The notes under the pieces were generated by a model, which worked only from the letters and a program-made list of their open reading frames with translations, made no database searches and had not been told where the DNA came from. The position numbers and the translations under genes were made by a program. 64,000 nucleotides of DNA from Heliocidaris erythrogramma (taxonomy: Eukaryota > Echinodermata > Echinoidea > Camarodonta > Echinometridae). Shown here one piece after another: positions 32,847-45,342 of this stretch. The stretch's first letter is position 1. Every line of letters starts with the position of its first letter. Location: the NCBI GenBank assembly GCA_025617745.1, contig CM046854.1, positions 60,779,606-60,843,605 on the forward strand. The letters are read 5' to 3'.

Positions 32847-33761
32847 TCACGATAGCAGAGAGTGCCAGAGACGATCAGGGTACATGAAGAAGGGACGCTT
32901 TCCTTCTGACTTCAAGCGCTGGAGATCAGGAGATTTCTTCTTCCGCAGCTGTAACACTCGCTTGGACAAGTCTTCTGCCATAAAGATTTTCCTGTCATGG
33001 TACAGCGACTTCGTTGATTTCAGCTTTTCAATGCAGGTCTTTCGAACCCTTTCCTTCGCGGTCGAGAACCCAACATGAATTCTCCGAAGTGGGGGAGGTC
33101 GTGATCCATCCTGGGCTTTGGTAGGCATAGGCTGTGTCGGCGTCCTATGGCACCTCTCAATCTTATCCACATCAGCTATGGCACCAACAAACTGGAAGAA
33201 ATCTCTGATTGTTTTGTTGAAATCTTCAGTTGTGGACCCCTTTGGGTCAACTGCAGCCTCGGCGATGCCAAAGATAACTAGATTCTTTCTACGGCTTCTA
33301 TTTTCCAAGTCGTCTAGCTTATTGATTAAGTCATTGTTCTCTTTCTGGAGGGTTTTCATTGTGTCTTTAAGGCTATTTATTTCAAAGTCTACACTTTCGA
33401 GTTTGTCATCATGCTTCCTCACCTTTTCTTTCAAGTCCCCAAGTTTCTCGTCCAGGGCGGATTGAATACGTGTATCAAGCCGTCGCTCGAAATCTTGAAA
33501 GAAAGATACGAACCACTGTGGAGGCCCGGGAGCGGCCTCTGAGAGATCTGCCTGCGGCTGCGATGGCGGATGATCGAGTGCCCGCTTCGCTGCAGGCCTG
33601 GCCTTTTGCGTCTCCATAGGCGTAACGTCCTCCATGTTCACCGCAGGGCGTGCGTGTTGTGTATTGGTATTGGTACCCGATAGCTTGATCTTCTTACAGA
33701 GAGGAGACGATGATTCTTTTTCTGGCTTTTGGGGTAGAGAGTCCTCATTTGAAGCAGACAT
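32847..33761 (-). CDS. Orphan LINE ORF1 protein (L1/Tx1 type), intact
   Basis: 304-residue protein from ATG 33761. In L1/Tx1-type LINEs such proteins bind the element RNA and form trimers. A Pro/Ser-rich N-terminus contains a basic CKKIKLSG patch. A coiled coil with heptads runs from about residues 90 to 160 (EKLGDLKEKVRKHDDKLESV, then LQKENNDLINKLDDLENRSR). It is followed by an RRM-like start RRKNLVIFGIAE and a C-terminal domain with RIHVGFSTAKERV and DLSKRVLQLRKKK. This matches the coiled coil-RRM-CTD layout of L1 ORF1p. The reading frame is intact while both nearby ORF2 copies are decayed, and no ORF2 follows it. It could be a solitary fragment of a third LINE, a non-autonomous element or a domesticated gene. 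Origin as ORF1 is fairly sure; function is not. Confidence 0.8.
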   Translation of the reverse strand: MSASNEDSLPQKPEKESSSPLCKKIKLSGTNTNTQHARPAVNMEDVTPMETQKARPAAKRALDHPPSQPQADLSEAAPGPPQWFVSFFQDFERRLDTRIQSALDEKLGDLKEKVRKHDDKLESVDFEINSLKDTMKTLQKENNDLINKLDDLENRSRRKNLVIFGIAEAAVDPKGSTTEDFNKTIRDFFQFVGAIADVDKIERCHRTPTQPMPTKAQDGSRPPPLRRIHVGFSTAKERVRKTCIEKLKSTKSLYHDRKIFMAEDLSKRVLQLRKKKSPDLQRLKSEGKRPFFMYPDRLWHSLLS

Positions 33762-33824
33762 TTCCTCGAAAACGAACTAACACACATACAGATCTAGGTG
33801 AGGGCAACAAATCTCTATGGCCCG

Positions 33825-33990
33825 TATTCTGAACTCCGGTTTAACTTAAACTCCAGTCTAAGTTAAACCAGAGTCTAACTAAACTCGACTTAGACTGCAT
33901 GTCGGGTTTAACTCCATTTCTGTTTCTGAAAGTCCAGTTTAGTTAAACTCGAGTTTAAGTCCAGTCTAAGTTAAACTGTGGTTTAGTTGC
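33825..33990. repeat. Palindromic GTTTAA-rich repeat
   Basis: Multiple alternating GTTTAACTTAAAC, AGTCTAAGTTAAAC and inverted forms between CCCGTATTCTGAACTCCGG and GTGGTTTAGTTGCCATGG. The module can fold on itself in several registers. It sits just upstream of the orphan ORF1, so it could lie in its promoter or leader. Confidence 0.65.
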
Positions 33991-33994
33991 CATG

Positions 33995-34800
33995 GAGACG
34001 TAGTCTGCTGCTACTGCACATGCTCAGTAGAGCTCAATTTATCTTCAAGAAGGCTGAACTTTGCTTGTTCCTTTTTTAAGATGTTTAATCAAGAAATATC
34101 ATGAAATACTTTATACACAAATTAAAGGCATACCATTTGGCAATTCATTTGTCATGATTAGCCTACTGGAGTTTTCTGGATCTTAAATGAACGACTATTT
34201 AAGGTTAGGTTGGTCGGTTTATCTCTTCAGACGCAATTGAATAGGTCCATTTAACTCATTTAATATTCATATGCTAAGCTTATATTCAGGTTTACTGTTT
34301 ACTTTCAACTGAAAATAGAAAAAAAAAGAAAAGAAAAATGCCTAAACACACGCAAATGACAATGGAAAGGTATATCCTATGCATTCATTTCGATAGCAGG
34401 TTTCCCTTGCTTTATTACATTCAACCATCTCGGTACCTGAATACGATGATCTCACTGAGCTAATACATCAATTAGTATGGCCATGGTACTGAGCGGGTAA
34501 GCCATATCGAATCATTTGATATTGAGAAAGGCAACATCTGCAAGGGTAACATTCCTGTTATTCTCAATTGTACAGTCTGAATTGTTGTATTCTAGGCATA
34601 TACGCCTGTCCCTAACACCCTTTTAAGAATTCATTAGTCATTCGTTTTTACAATATATTCTAGTTATTGTTAAATAATGCATTTTTAAATTAACAAAGTG
34701 TCTCCAATTCATTGGGACTCACAATTCAGCGTGTTGGCCTACATTCGAAAATAACTATAGATAAATACACCGACATTTAAATGAATTCAGTTGCCATTGT
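33995..34800. other. Gene-free interval
   Basis: AT-rich DNA with no gene or repeat recognised. Confidence 0.35.
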
Positions 34801-37800
34801 ACTGAATATAGCCTCGCTCTCCCTCGTTCTCACTCTCCCCTCTCTGTCTCTCTCTCCCTCTTTGTTTTTGTTTTGTCTCTTCTCTCTCCCAAACCTTCCT
34901 TCCTATTAGATTGGTGGCGGATGGCTCGACGGATCTGGTTCATCATCTGGCTGAAACATACTTGTAATGGGATGTCTTTCAATCGTCGGGCCACCCGCCA
35001 CGCGTTTCATTATGGACTCTCCCGAATTGGTGACTACGTTGTGAGGCGACTTTTCCCTTTCCGTCTCTGTTATTATATCCTTGGTGATTCACTTAGCTTT
35101 TCTGGTAGTTCTTGTTGACGAATAGTCCTACTGCTTCTTGCCTTTTTTATTTATTTATTTTTTCTTTCTTTTCGCCCTGTAATAATTCGTACGGTATACA
35201 GTAATCACGGACATTTATTCTGATTATTCTGTTTGACCCGTCATGCCCCTGCCTTTCATCTTTGGGGATTTATATTTATATGTTAACTGATTAATATTAT
35301 TACCAATCGAAAATCTGTCCGATCTTTATACATGTTTGCATTCCTGCATCCTGTATCTTATTTTTCTATTTTGCGCACTTGCACCGGCACCGTACTATAT
35401 TACGAACCTGTGGATTTTAAGAACGGGTCTTTTATTTGATCAATGCTGAATGGTAACTTAAATGATCAGAATTTGAGTATTGAAATTAATTATTATACGG
35501 TGGATGAATTTAATTCTATGTTTAATTCACCATTATCCTTAATTAACAATATCAGCAATGATTTTAGTTTACTTCACTTGAATAAAAGAAGCCTATATAA
35601 AAATTTTGATAACTTTGAAATGTTTCTTTCTTTGATTGATAAATGTAAATTTTCGCCAATATCATTAACTGAAACCAGGTTAAATTCAAATTCACCCCTT
35701 ATATATGATATTGAAATTTATACGTTACTTCGGGCAGATCGTGAAAATTGGAGAGGGGGTGGGATAGCCCTCTATGTTCATAATACTCTTAAATTTAAAT
35801 TGAGACCAGATATTCACTTAATAGGGGTTGAAGATTTATTTCTAGAAATTATTGATGATAAACTTAAAAATAAAATTATTGGGGTCGTATATAGACCATC
35901 CCATAATATAGTAGATTCTTTTTTTGATAATATGGATAAATGTCTTGAACAAATTTGTAATGAAAATAAGGATAATTACTTCATTGGCGATTTTAATATT
36001 GATTTTTCTACTTCTCTTAATAATCAAAGTTATCGCTTATTTAATATTTTAGCTTCGTATGCATTCCAATCCCACATTAATAAGCCAACCAGAATTATAA
36101 ATTCCACTCATTCAATAATTGATAATATATTCTCCAATGTCTGTACTAATAATTGTTCATACGGAATAATGTACTATGATATTTTGGATCATCTCCCAAT
36201 AATTATGATTCCTAAAATAACTGATATCCCATTATTGCAGGATAGGTCTAATAAATTTAAAATGCACAGGAAAGAAACTCAACATAATATAAATTCCTTT
36301 AAAATGGATTTGAGCAGTGAAGATTGGAACGATGTTTACTGCGAACCTGATGTAAATAAAGCTTATGATAATTTTCGAAACAAACTTTTAGATTGCTATA
36401 ATAAAAATATACCCTTTGTTCGAACAAAAATACATAGTAAACGTAATCGTCGTCCATGGATTACTAGTGGTATATTAAAATCTATTCGTACAAGAAACAA
36501 GTTATATAAAATTTCATTATGCCATCCCTCTACTGAAAATCATGCCAAATATACTCGTTATCGTAATAAACTAACATCTATTATTCGCTTATCCCGTCGT
36601 TTATATTATTCGCATAAACTCGAAAACAATACTAACAATACAGATTTACTATGGCGAACCATTAACACAATTCTTGGACGACAGAAAAATACACAAAATA
36701 TTAATGAATATATTTATAATGATGAGAGAATTAACGAAGAAGATAAAATCGCAGATGCATTTAATACTTATTTTACTAACGTTGGACCTAACTTAGCATC
36801 TAAAATACGCTGTGATAATGCACACTTTTCTGAATACCTCTCTTTTAATAGAGAAAACTCTTTATTCTTTAATCCAACAAGTATACACGAGATCATAGAG
36901 ATTGTTAAATCATTAAAATCAAGCAAATCAAGTGGATACGATGAAATAAGCGCATCTTTATTAAAACAAATCATTCATTATATGGCCGCCCCTTTATCTC
37001 ACATTTTTAATTTATCCCTTTCTTTAGGCATATTTCCATTAAAAACAGCAAAAATAATTCCAATTTACAAAAAAGATGACCCTTCCCCTAATTACTAATT
37101 ATCGCCCAATCTCTTTGTTATCGAGTATTTCTAAAGTCTTAGAAAGAATAGTTTATAAAAGATTGTACTCTTTCTTAGATATTAATAACTTACTAATTCC
37201 AAAACAAATTTGGCTTTAGAAAAAATCACTCGACTGACTATGCTATTGTACAACTTTGTGATAAAATTGCTAACGCTTTATCTAAAAAGGAACATACGAT
37301 AGGTGTTTTTATGGATTTGTCAAAGGCGTCCGATACTATAGACCATCAGATTTTAATTTATAAACTACAACATTATGGGATTAGAGGGAATACTCTATTA
37401 TGGTTTAAAGATTATTTATATAATTGACATCAATGTGTAGCATATAATCTGCCACGTCAACAACCTCCTCCAACAACCACAAGGGTCAATTTTGGGCCCT
37501 TTACTCTTTTTGATATATATAAATGATATTATTAATTCTGCTCCAATCCTAACCTATGTTCTGTTTGCCGACGATACTAATATATTTTACTCGCATGAAA
37601 ATGTATATACCCTAATTAAAATTCTTAATCTTGAGTTAGCTAAATTATCTCGATGGTTTAAATGCAATAAATTATCATTACATATTGATAAAACTAATTT
37701 TATGTATTCGCATACTATTCTTCAAGAAAATATTGTGATTGATGATTTGATACTTAAAGAAAAACAAGGCACTAGATTTTTAGGAATTACAGTAGACTCC

Positions 37801-38890
37801 AATTTAACATGGAATATTCACAATAATGTATGTACCTCCGTATCAAGAGGTATATGAATTTTGTATAAATTAAAATATCTTCTTCCTAAAAAGGTTTTAT
37901 ATACAATATACAATTCAGTAATTTCCCCCATATATCGTACTGTAATTTAGCATGGGGTAGCAGTAAGACAAGAATTCAATCTCTCTTTCGACTTCAGAAA
38001 AGGGCTTTGCGCATATGCTCGTATTCTCATTATCTAGCGAATACAGACCCTCTATTTTATTATTTTAAAACTCTGAAAATAGATGACATTCATATTTTTC
38101 AAACCGTTATCTTTATGTTTAAGTTTTCAATGAAAATGTTACCTTTGGTATTTCAACACACTTTCACATACAATACTAATGTTCACTCCTATCCTACACG
38201 AAATTCATCTGATATTCATCTCGTAAACCCCATTACCCTACTGGCCCACAGAACCATAAGACACCACGGTCCCGACATTTGGAACTCCCTTCCCGATAAC
38301 ACAAAATCTGCGTCATCCTTACATTCATTTAAAGCATTAATGAAAAAACATATCTTAACACAATATGACCATTAAATCATCGTGACTGTTGCTCTGGACA
38401 ATCTTCAGCTTAAAGAGCCATTCTCTTTTTCTCTCTTCTTTTTGAACGTGTTTATACGGAAAACTTCCAGAATTAAGCCATGCACTCACGCACATGCACG
38501 CACACGCACATACGTGAATATATATTTTTTTCGGTTTTATAATCTGCAGACTGTACAAGATTTATTTTGTCCATTTATTTAACGATCTGCAAACAATTAT
38601 CAAAATTATGTATGTTTCTTGTAGCTTTTGCATGCCTTTGAGGCCGCTATCCAGTCAAGCTATTTGCTTATGATAGACGGTCTCCTGCATGTAAAAAATC
38701 CTAGTTTCTGTTGGAACATTTTAAACTTGAATCAATGAATTCACTTTAATTTTCAACTTGTTTTTGTTTGTCTGTTGTTTTTTTGCATAATGTATCGTAT
38801 GTATTTTTTGTACATTTCCTATGTTTATTGTATATAATTGTAATCTTCATTGATCATTCAATAAATGCAGAAAATTATCTGCCCCCCCAA
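34801..38890 (+). mobile_element. CR1/L2-group LINE, near full length
   Basis: Plus-strand non-LTR retrotransposon: CT-rich leader from about 34801, endonuclease-RT gene from 35443, and a 3' UTR ending near TCAATAAATGCAGAAAATTA at 38860-38880. The 3' end lacks a simple poly(A) tail, consistent with CR1/L2-type elements. The 5' limit is uncertain. A small frame at 34873-35118 in the leader has no recognisable motif. Confidence 0.75.
35443..38375 (+). pseudogene. CR1/L2-group LINE endonuclease-reverse transcriptase, decayed
   Basis: The first open piece, 35443-37098, carries the AP-endonuclease (LTETRL, GGGIALYV, GVVYRPS, IGDFNID, DHLPI) and the start of the RT. A duplicated AATTACT-type heptamer shifts the frame at about 37095, and one extra A shifts it again near 37208. 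Motif A follows as FMDLSKASDTIDH, where the usual KAFDT Phe is Ser. PQGSILGPLLFLIYIND and FADDTNIF are in the third piece (37492-37857), closed by TGA. The C-terminal piece 38007-38375 keeps the HGPDIWNSLP signature typical of this group. Disruptions are few, so decay is moderate. Confidence 0.88.
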
Positions 38891-39145
38891 AAAAAAAAGG
38901 AATTATATCATTGTTTGTAAATCTGATACACCCAAATGACATTGGATTTAGTATAGGGGGGGGGGGGGGGGGGGAGCAAACAAATGCAGGTTTGTCAGCT
39001 ATTGGGAAAGGTAGAACCGTATTTGTTGGTCTTGCCAGCTTCTGGATAAGTCGTTAAGGGGGGGGGGGGGGGGTAGCGACAAAACAAAATTTCGCCAGAT
39101 TTTTCGCCAGACATCCAAAATTTGCTCGGGGGGGGGGGGGGGGGG
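38883..39145 (+). repeat. Series of poly-C and poly-G tracts
   Basis: Homopolymer runs at about 38882 (C), 38957 (G), 39058 (G) and 39129 (G), two of them between related CGCCAG/GGTAG sequences. G runs of this length recur across the window (for example 39938, 40727, 61330). Confidence 0.7.
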
Positions 39146-39207
39146 CGGGGTATGAGGGTCCAGTTTCCCTCCATAATTCTCTGACAAGCAACAAAAAAAA
39201 TGTATTA

Positions 39208-39766
39208 CAGGGTTGGAAAAAAGTTTGGAATATTTTTATTCCAAGAATTATTTCTTGTCTTAAACATATCCTCGTCATTTTAAGTTCTTCTTTGAGGTTC
39301 AAATAAAAGATATGTGTCCATTTTTAACTTTAAAAGCACAACATTAAAAATCAGGCTTATCACACAGTGCAGAGGTCCACTTGGAATTCGGAAGCGTATA
39401 TTTGCTGTTTTTGCAAATGTCTAACGAAAAAGTTAAATAATCAGATACAGTTTAATTGCTATACCGAAGTCCTCAAAATGACTGCAAACTGCACGTAGCT
39501 TTTTCAAAATTCCACGTGAAGTACAGAAATGTATAACAAGATGTTCAAACACAAATAGAGCAAATCTGACATGTGGTTCATTGGTCAGCCATTGTAACAT
39601 GTTTAACAATATTACGTAATCTTTGGTACAAGATGGAACAGTAGACTTCATTCAACACAGTTAATCCGATTTGGATGAATTATCCATCACAATATAGTAG
39701 AAACTAGCATTTAAAATCAGACATACTCATCGCCAAAAAAATATTCCAAACTTTTTTCCAACCCTG
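39208..39766. mobile_element. Tc1/mariner-like MITE
   Basis: Terminal inverted repeats CAGGGTTGGAAAAAAGTTTG... (39208) and its complement ending CAACCCTG (39766), both flanked by TA. The match extends about 31 bp. TA target and CAGGG-type ends fit the Tc1/mariner superfamily. The 559-bp interior has no transposase. Confidence 0.85.
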
Positions 39767-39769
39767 TAT

Positions 39770-41245
39770 ATATGTTTGGGGACAAACCTTTGATAGACCC
39801 TTGGCCTTTGTCCCTCCACATTTAGATATTTTCGGTTTATTTGTAACTATTTCAATCAGGGGCGGATCTAGGATTTAAGGATATAAGGCACACAAATGCA
39901 GGTGTGTCAAATTTTGCTCTCGAAGGGTTGCTCAGTGGGGGGGGGGGGGGGGGGGGGGAGTATACTGTACTTATCATTGTTGTTGAATTTTTCGTATTTC
40001 TATTATTATTAATAATATTTCGGTATATTTCCAATTGCATTCTATCATTGTCATTTGTATCGAATGTGGAATAAATTTAATTTAATTCAATTGAAAAAAA
40101 TACTTCCAAAGAAGAGGTAAGACTATACGAAAAATAACATTACTGAATGCCTGAACACAAAGAGATGATGTTATATAATGAATTATTTATATAGTCAAAT
40201 AATTTTACACATTCATGCATACTAAATGACAACATTAACGTGTTAAAAAATTTGCCTTATTTTAGTAGCCTGCCTTAGCATAATATGCTTTAGACACTAT
40301 AATTTTCATTATGGATATGTAGAAATTTGGATCCACTGGATAATATTTTCCACGTTGTAAACCACAATATAATCTTGTCAGATTTATATGTGTTTTGAGG
40401 TTGACAGATAGAAGTAGGCCCATGGTTGCAAAACTTTATCAAGCATTAGAATCATTTGAATGTATTTAAGATTCTATCATCATCTGAAAAGCAAAGTGAG
40501 TTCAGCATTATCAAATTATATTACTTGTAAACAATAGACGTCATTAATAGACGTCCATATGCACTCTTAAATGTTCATCAAAAGATAATTCTTGTATGCA
40601 ATGTAAATCATATCACAATATATAAAGAAAAAGAGCAAAATAGGAGGTAAAGATCAGAATCCAGAAATTTAGTAACTCCCAGTGTCGGTGATAGCAGGGG
40701 CAGCGGAGCGTCTTTCAAAGTGGGCGGGGGGGGGGGGGGGCACCAACAAAAAGGGGCACTTTGGGGGAAAGGGCACCTACAAAGGGTGAAAAAATTGCGG
40801 AAAATGCCACTTTGAGCTGAGACATTAGTATACCGCTACATTATGATTAATACACTATCGAGGATCATTTTCGACACATTATTGTTTATGTCTTAGCATG
40901 GTTCTAGATAAAAAAAGAAGAAAAACAAAATTACTTTGCTGCAGCAGTTGGGTGCAATGGTCTGATTATTCATATTGAAGATATTTTGAATAGCAGCGAT
41001 TTTCCTAATATAAAAAAGACACTGGTAAATGCGAGCGAGCGTAGCGAGCGAGCTTTGAAAACAATTTAGAAAAAAAATGTTATGATGTAAGGGCACTGCT
41101 CATTCTTAGAGAATTGTGCCCCTCCTGCCCCCTGCTCCACTGCCTCTCTGAGCTAGGTAGGCCTATGTGGTTCTTTTGTGGACTTTAGGGCTCAGTTTGT
41201 AAGCGACATCGGAGTATATATTATGTACAATATATTAAATATATA
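39770..41245. other. Gene-free interval
   Basis: AT-rich DNA with poly-G runs (39938, 40727) and GCGAGCGAGCGTAGCGAGCG near 41031, a simple motif. No gene seen. Confidence 0.35.
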
Positions 41246-41249
41246 TAGG

Positions 41250-41880
41250 TATATAGGTAGGGCACTTATCAGAAGACAAAAGGGGCACTTATTAAAAGGG
41301 AAAATAATACTAGTAGAAAGAAAAAAAGGCACTGATCAGAAGTAAAAGGGGCACTTAAAAAAAGGTGAAAAGGGCACTTATTAGAAAGAAAAAGGGACAG
41401 ACATTCAAAGAAAATGAGTCACTTATCAGAGGTGAAAGAGGGCACTTATAAGAAATGAAAATTGTACCATTAGAACGGAAAATTGGCACTAATCAGACGC
41501 AAAACAAAGGCACAGATTTCGAAAGGGGCAGTAATATCTGAAGTTAAAAGGGTCACTTATCACAAGGTGAAAAGTGCATTTTTCAGAAAGAAGGGGCGCA
41601 GTTATACGAAGGAAAAAGGGGCACTTATCTGAAGGGAAAAGGGACACTTATCAGAAGGAAAAAATGCACTGTTAGAACTGGAAATGGGCACTAATTAGAC
41701 GAAAAAGGGGCAATTATTAGATTTCACAAGGGGCAGTAATGTCTGAGGTTAAAGGAGGCACTTATCAGAAGGTAAAAGGGCACTTATTAGAAAGAAAAAG
41801 GGCACTATACGAAAAAAGAGGGCACTTATCAGCTATGAAAAGGGGCACTTTTGGGGTACTTGAAAAAGTGGGGCACTGTG
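41250..41880 (+). repeat. Minisatellite of AAAGGGGCACTTATCAGAAG type
   Basis: Roughly twenty degenerate units of about 28-32 bp, each with GGGCACTTAT and an AGAAGG or AGAAAG purine stretch. Related single copies precede it at about 40738-40800. Confidence 0.8.
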
Positions 41881-41889
41881 TCCCCTGCC

Positions 41890-43290
41890 CCCCTCCCCTC
41901 GAGCGCCGCCTCTGTGTAATAGGATGCATGATCTTCATATAAATAAAAAAGTAACAAACACAACGCAGCTATATTTACATATTATATTAAGTATTTATAC
42001 TTCTTTGTCAACTCAATAAATTTGATATCAATAACAAGTGTATGTTCTTCTCATGTAAATGTAATTAATTGAATATTCCACTGTCTCGACAAGCATCATC
42101 AAAACAATATTACTTTAATTGGTCAGAACTATTACAACTATTATTTTGTGATTCCCTTCTTCTGTTATTGTACTTTGTATTCTCTGTTATTGTTATATTG
42201 TTTTCCTGAAAATGAAATAAAATAAAATAAACTGTTATCAAGATAGAGATTTCTGTTGTTGAAAGATCGCAATATATAACCAATGATATCTAATGACTAC
42301 TCTACAAAATATAACCAGCAAGATATGCATTCTAAAGTACAACGTCTACGCAATGCCTAATTTCTTATAGAATATTTCATTATTGATTAAATCAGATTTC
42401 AGTTTCATCAATGAGCCTAAAAGTGTGAAATCAGATTGTTGTCAATGATGTCCAATCACCATTTGTTCACATGAAATATTCAGTGTTGCAAGTTCAAGGT
42501 TCAAAATAACCATAGTGGCTATACAGCTTACCATCACAGTACATTGAAGCCACTAAGGTTACGACTTTGGATTTAAAAAGAAATCACATATTATCAAAAT
42601 GGTAGATTGTATGATTCATAAATTTGTTAAATACCTCTAAAGTTATGCATCATATATTCAAAGAAATAATTTCATTATTAGCATTTTTTTCATTCATCAT
42701 GAGTAAGCTAATAGTGGTTGTTTTTGTTAGCAAGAATAAAGAAATCTCTAGGCACAGTTAGAGAGAAAATCGACTAAACAAATAAAGATTTCAAAACGAT
42801 CATGAAGATAAAAATAAAGATTAATAATCACTCCTGATCTTATCTGGGTGTATTAGATTTACAAACAGTACCATAACTGCCTGGTTATTATATCTAACTC
42901 ATATTTACACGGAATTATATAAAAATATATTTGTTTTTAAAAAATCATTAAAAACTACATTTACATGAATAACGGTTACCATGGCAACTAAAATTGATAG
43001 AAATATATTTTTGTTAGTTTAAATCATGGAGAATATCATTCTGAACAGAACATCCAAGTTTAGTTGAATTAGGATTATGAGATAACAAGTACAGAACACG
43101 GCGTGAGGGCAAAAAAGTAAAAGTAAGCTTTTTATGTGTGAGGAATGGGAGTAAAGACTACACTATCCATCCATCCTATAAAAAACGAAGCATCATGTTG
43201 CATGGTAGTCAAGCCCTTTAAACTTGGCCGCCATTATCATTTAACATCATTTTAAACCCGATTTGACTGGCCCGAAAATGTCTCTCACCT
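41890..43290. other. Gene-free interval
   Basis: AT-rich DNA with no ORF, RNA or clear repeat that I can support. A CT/CA microsatellite follows at 43291-43322. Confidence 0.35.
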
Positions 43291-43326
43291 CGCTCTCTCT
43301 CTCTCTCTCTCACACACACACGCATA

Positions 43327-43640
43327 CATACTTCCTGTTCATTTCATGATTGTTTTCTTTGTTACCATCATGTGAGAGGAATATTTGATCATAAATTAAT
43401 TTTGAAATTTATGTATTATTCTCATAACAACAGTATTAGGTATGAATTCAATCATGTTTAAACTTCCGAAGAAACAATTTTTCATCAGTTTTATAATGAG
43501 AGCACACATACTTCCTGTTCATTTCATGATTGTTTTCTTTGTTACATTTCATTACCATCATGTGAGAGGAATATAATGTGATCATAAATTAATTTTGAAA
43601 TTTATGCATTATTCTCATAACAGTATTAGGTATGATTACA
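43327..43640 (+). repeat. Tandem duplication, about 178-bp unit
   Basis: CATACTTCCTGTTCATTTCA starts units at 43327 and 43506; both continue through GTGAGAGGAATAT and ATAAATTAATTTTGAAATTT to AACAGTATTAGGTATGA. Small indels separate them. Confidence 0.85.
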
Positions 43641-44261
43641 TGATCAAAAGGAAATAATTTGCTACGCATACATGCACTCGGTGTAAAACAAAAATCGTAA
43701 CATTTGTACAATTATTGAAATACTTGGTTTTGTGGTATGAACAAAAAGACTTTCTTGTTTTGTGTAATGATTTATTTTTCCATTGGGCCATGCCCTGCCA
43801 TGTGGTGTCAAAAACATATATTTTTAATGTGTTTAGCTATATATCTTTCCATTTTGTACGACTTCCATAATAAACATATCAAATCATAAACTGTAGGTTA
43901 TGGTTATTTGAGTCTGCTCATACATGTCATATGTATTATTGTCTAGGCTGGTTGAACAAAACATAATCTTCAATAAACCGAGTATTACGGTCTTTTCATT
44001 AAGAACAAAATAATTGAAACATCCTTAATTTTTTCCCTAACTGGCATCAAAACTCTTGTATCTCTAGCACATTTCCAGAATAGAATCAATAGTTTCCTTG
44101 TCTATTAGTTACAGAAAGGAAGGTTAAACTATCCTTGATCGGTCACAAAATATATAAATCCTTTAAATTCTAGCTTTAGCCTACCTGTCAAGCTCTCTTT
44201 TGATTTTTTAGTAGGACTTTCGGCTTCATCCCCTACGAAGATGTTGTGACATTCCCCGTAT

Positions 44262-44825
44262 GGTTTAGCACACGTTTTCTGAGCACCAAGGCACTATAAT
44301 GGGCACCAATGCGCGATTTTGTTTGAAAATAGTCATCAAGATTATAATCAATGCAAATCAAAGTCAGTGTCTAGATAATTAGGTGTTTTAAGATAATATT
44401 GAGACGTAAATAAAATTCATTTGAAACAAAATTTTACAGATAATCACTCCTACAATCCTCGTATAGGGTTTAGCACACGTTTCATGAGCACCAAGTCACT
44501 ATAATGAGCACCAATTCGCGATTTTGTTTCAAAACAGTCATCAGGATTATGATCAATGCAAATCAAAGTCAGTGTCTAGATAATTAGATGTTTAAGACAA
44601 TATTGAGACGTAAATAAAGTTTATTTTAAACCAAATTTTACAGATAATCATTCCTACAATCCTCATAGGGTTAAATTTAGCACACGTTTCATGAGCACCA
44701 AGTCACTATAGTGAGCACCAATGCGCTATTTTCTTTGAAAACAGTCATCAGGATTATAATCAATGCAAATCAAAGTCAGTGTCTAGATAATTAGATGTTT
44801 AAGACAATATTGAGAAGTAAATAAA
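44262..44825 (+). repeat. Three tandem units of about 200 bp
   Basis: Each unit runs GTTTAGCACACGTTT...GAGCACCAA...AGTCATCA.GATTAT...GTCAGTGTCTAGAT...TTTTACAGATAATCA. Units start near 44262, 44468 and 44675; the last is cut short at about 44825. The middle of the unit is the family also found as a foldback at 11565-11780. Confidence 0.85.
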
Positions 44826-45342
44826 GGCCCACAGGCCTTCCTTCCCACACCTGATCGGGTGCGCAAGCATCTTAACATACCATGTGGATAAAACATAGAA
44901 TAATATCACATTAAAAGATATGACTGATGAGAAGTTCAGACATAATATACATATAGCTTGATTACGATCATAAAGTAATGCCAGGCTTACAGACGAGGAA
45001 AAGGGAGAGGACAGTGGAGAGAGCTGGATGGGTAGACTGTGCAGAAAAATAACAAGTTCTGGATCATGGCTGAGATGTAATTTGCATAAAATTAAAATAA
45101 AAATTAAAATAGATTATGAATACTATATAAGACCAGAATCTACTCAGTTATTATAGTACTCAAGTTATATATCAGTAATTAATACGAAATAAATCCATAC
45201 AGTATTTCATGCGTACGTGTCCACAGAAATACGACATTCATAATTATCCATTTTATCAATAGCAAACTTAATATAGGTGTAAAATAATAAGTTATTTTAA
45301 GAATATCCTTTTTGAGGACACGTAGAATATGTTCGATATTAC

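Noticed and set aside
34873..35118. 81-codon ORF as ORF1 of the CR1/L2-group LINE
   Set aside because: It lacks a zinc knuckle, coiled coil or any known ORF1 feature, and its start is in CT-rich leader sequence.
43291..44825. CRISPR-like array
   Set aside because: The repeats are long, nearly contiguous and differ in length. There are no short uniform repeats with unique spacers, and the genome is animal.
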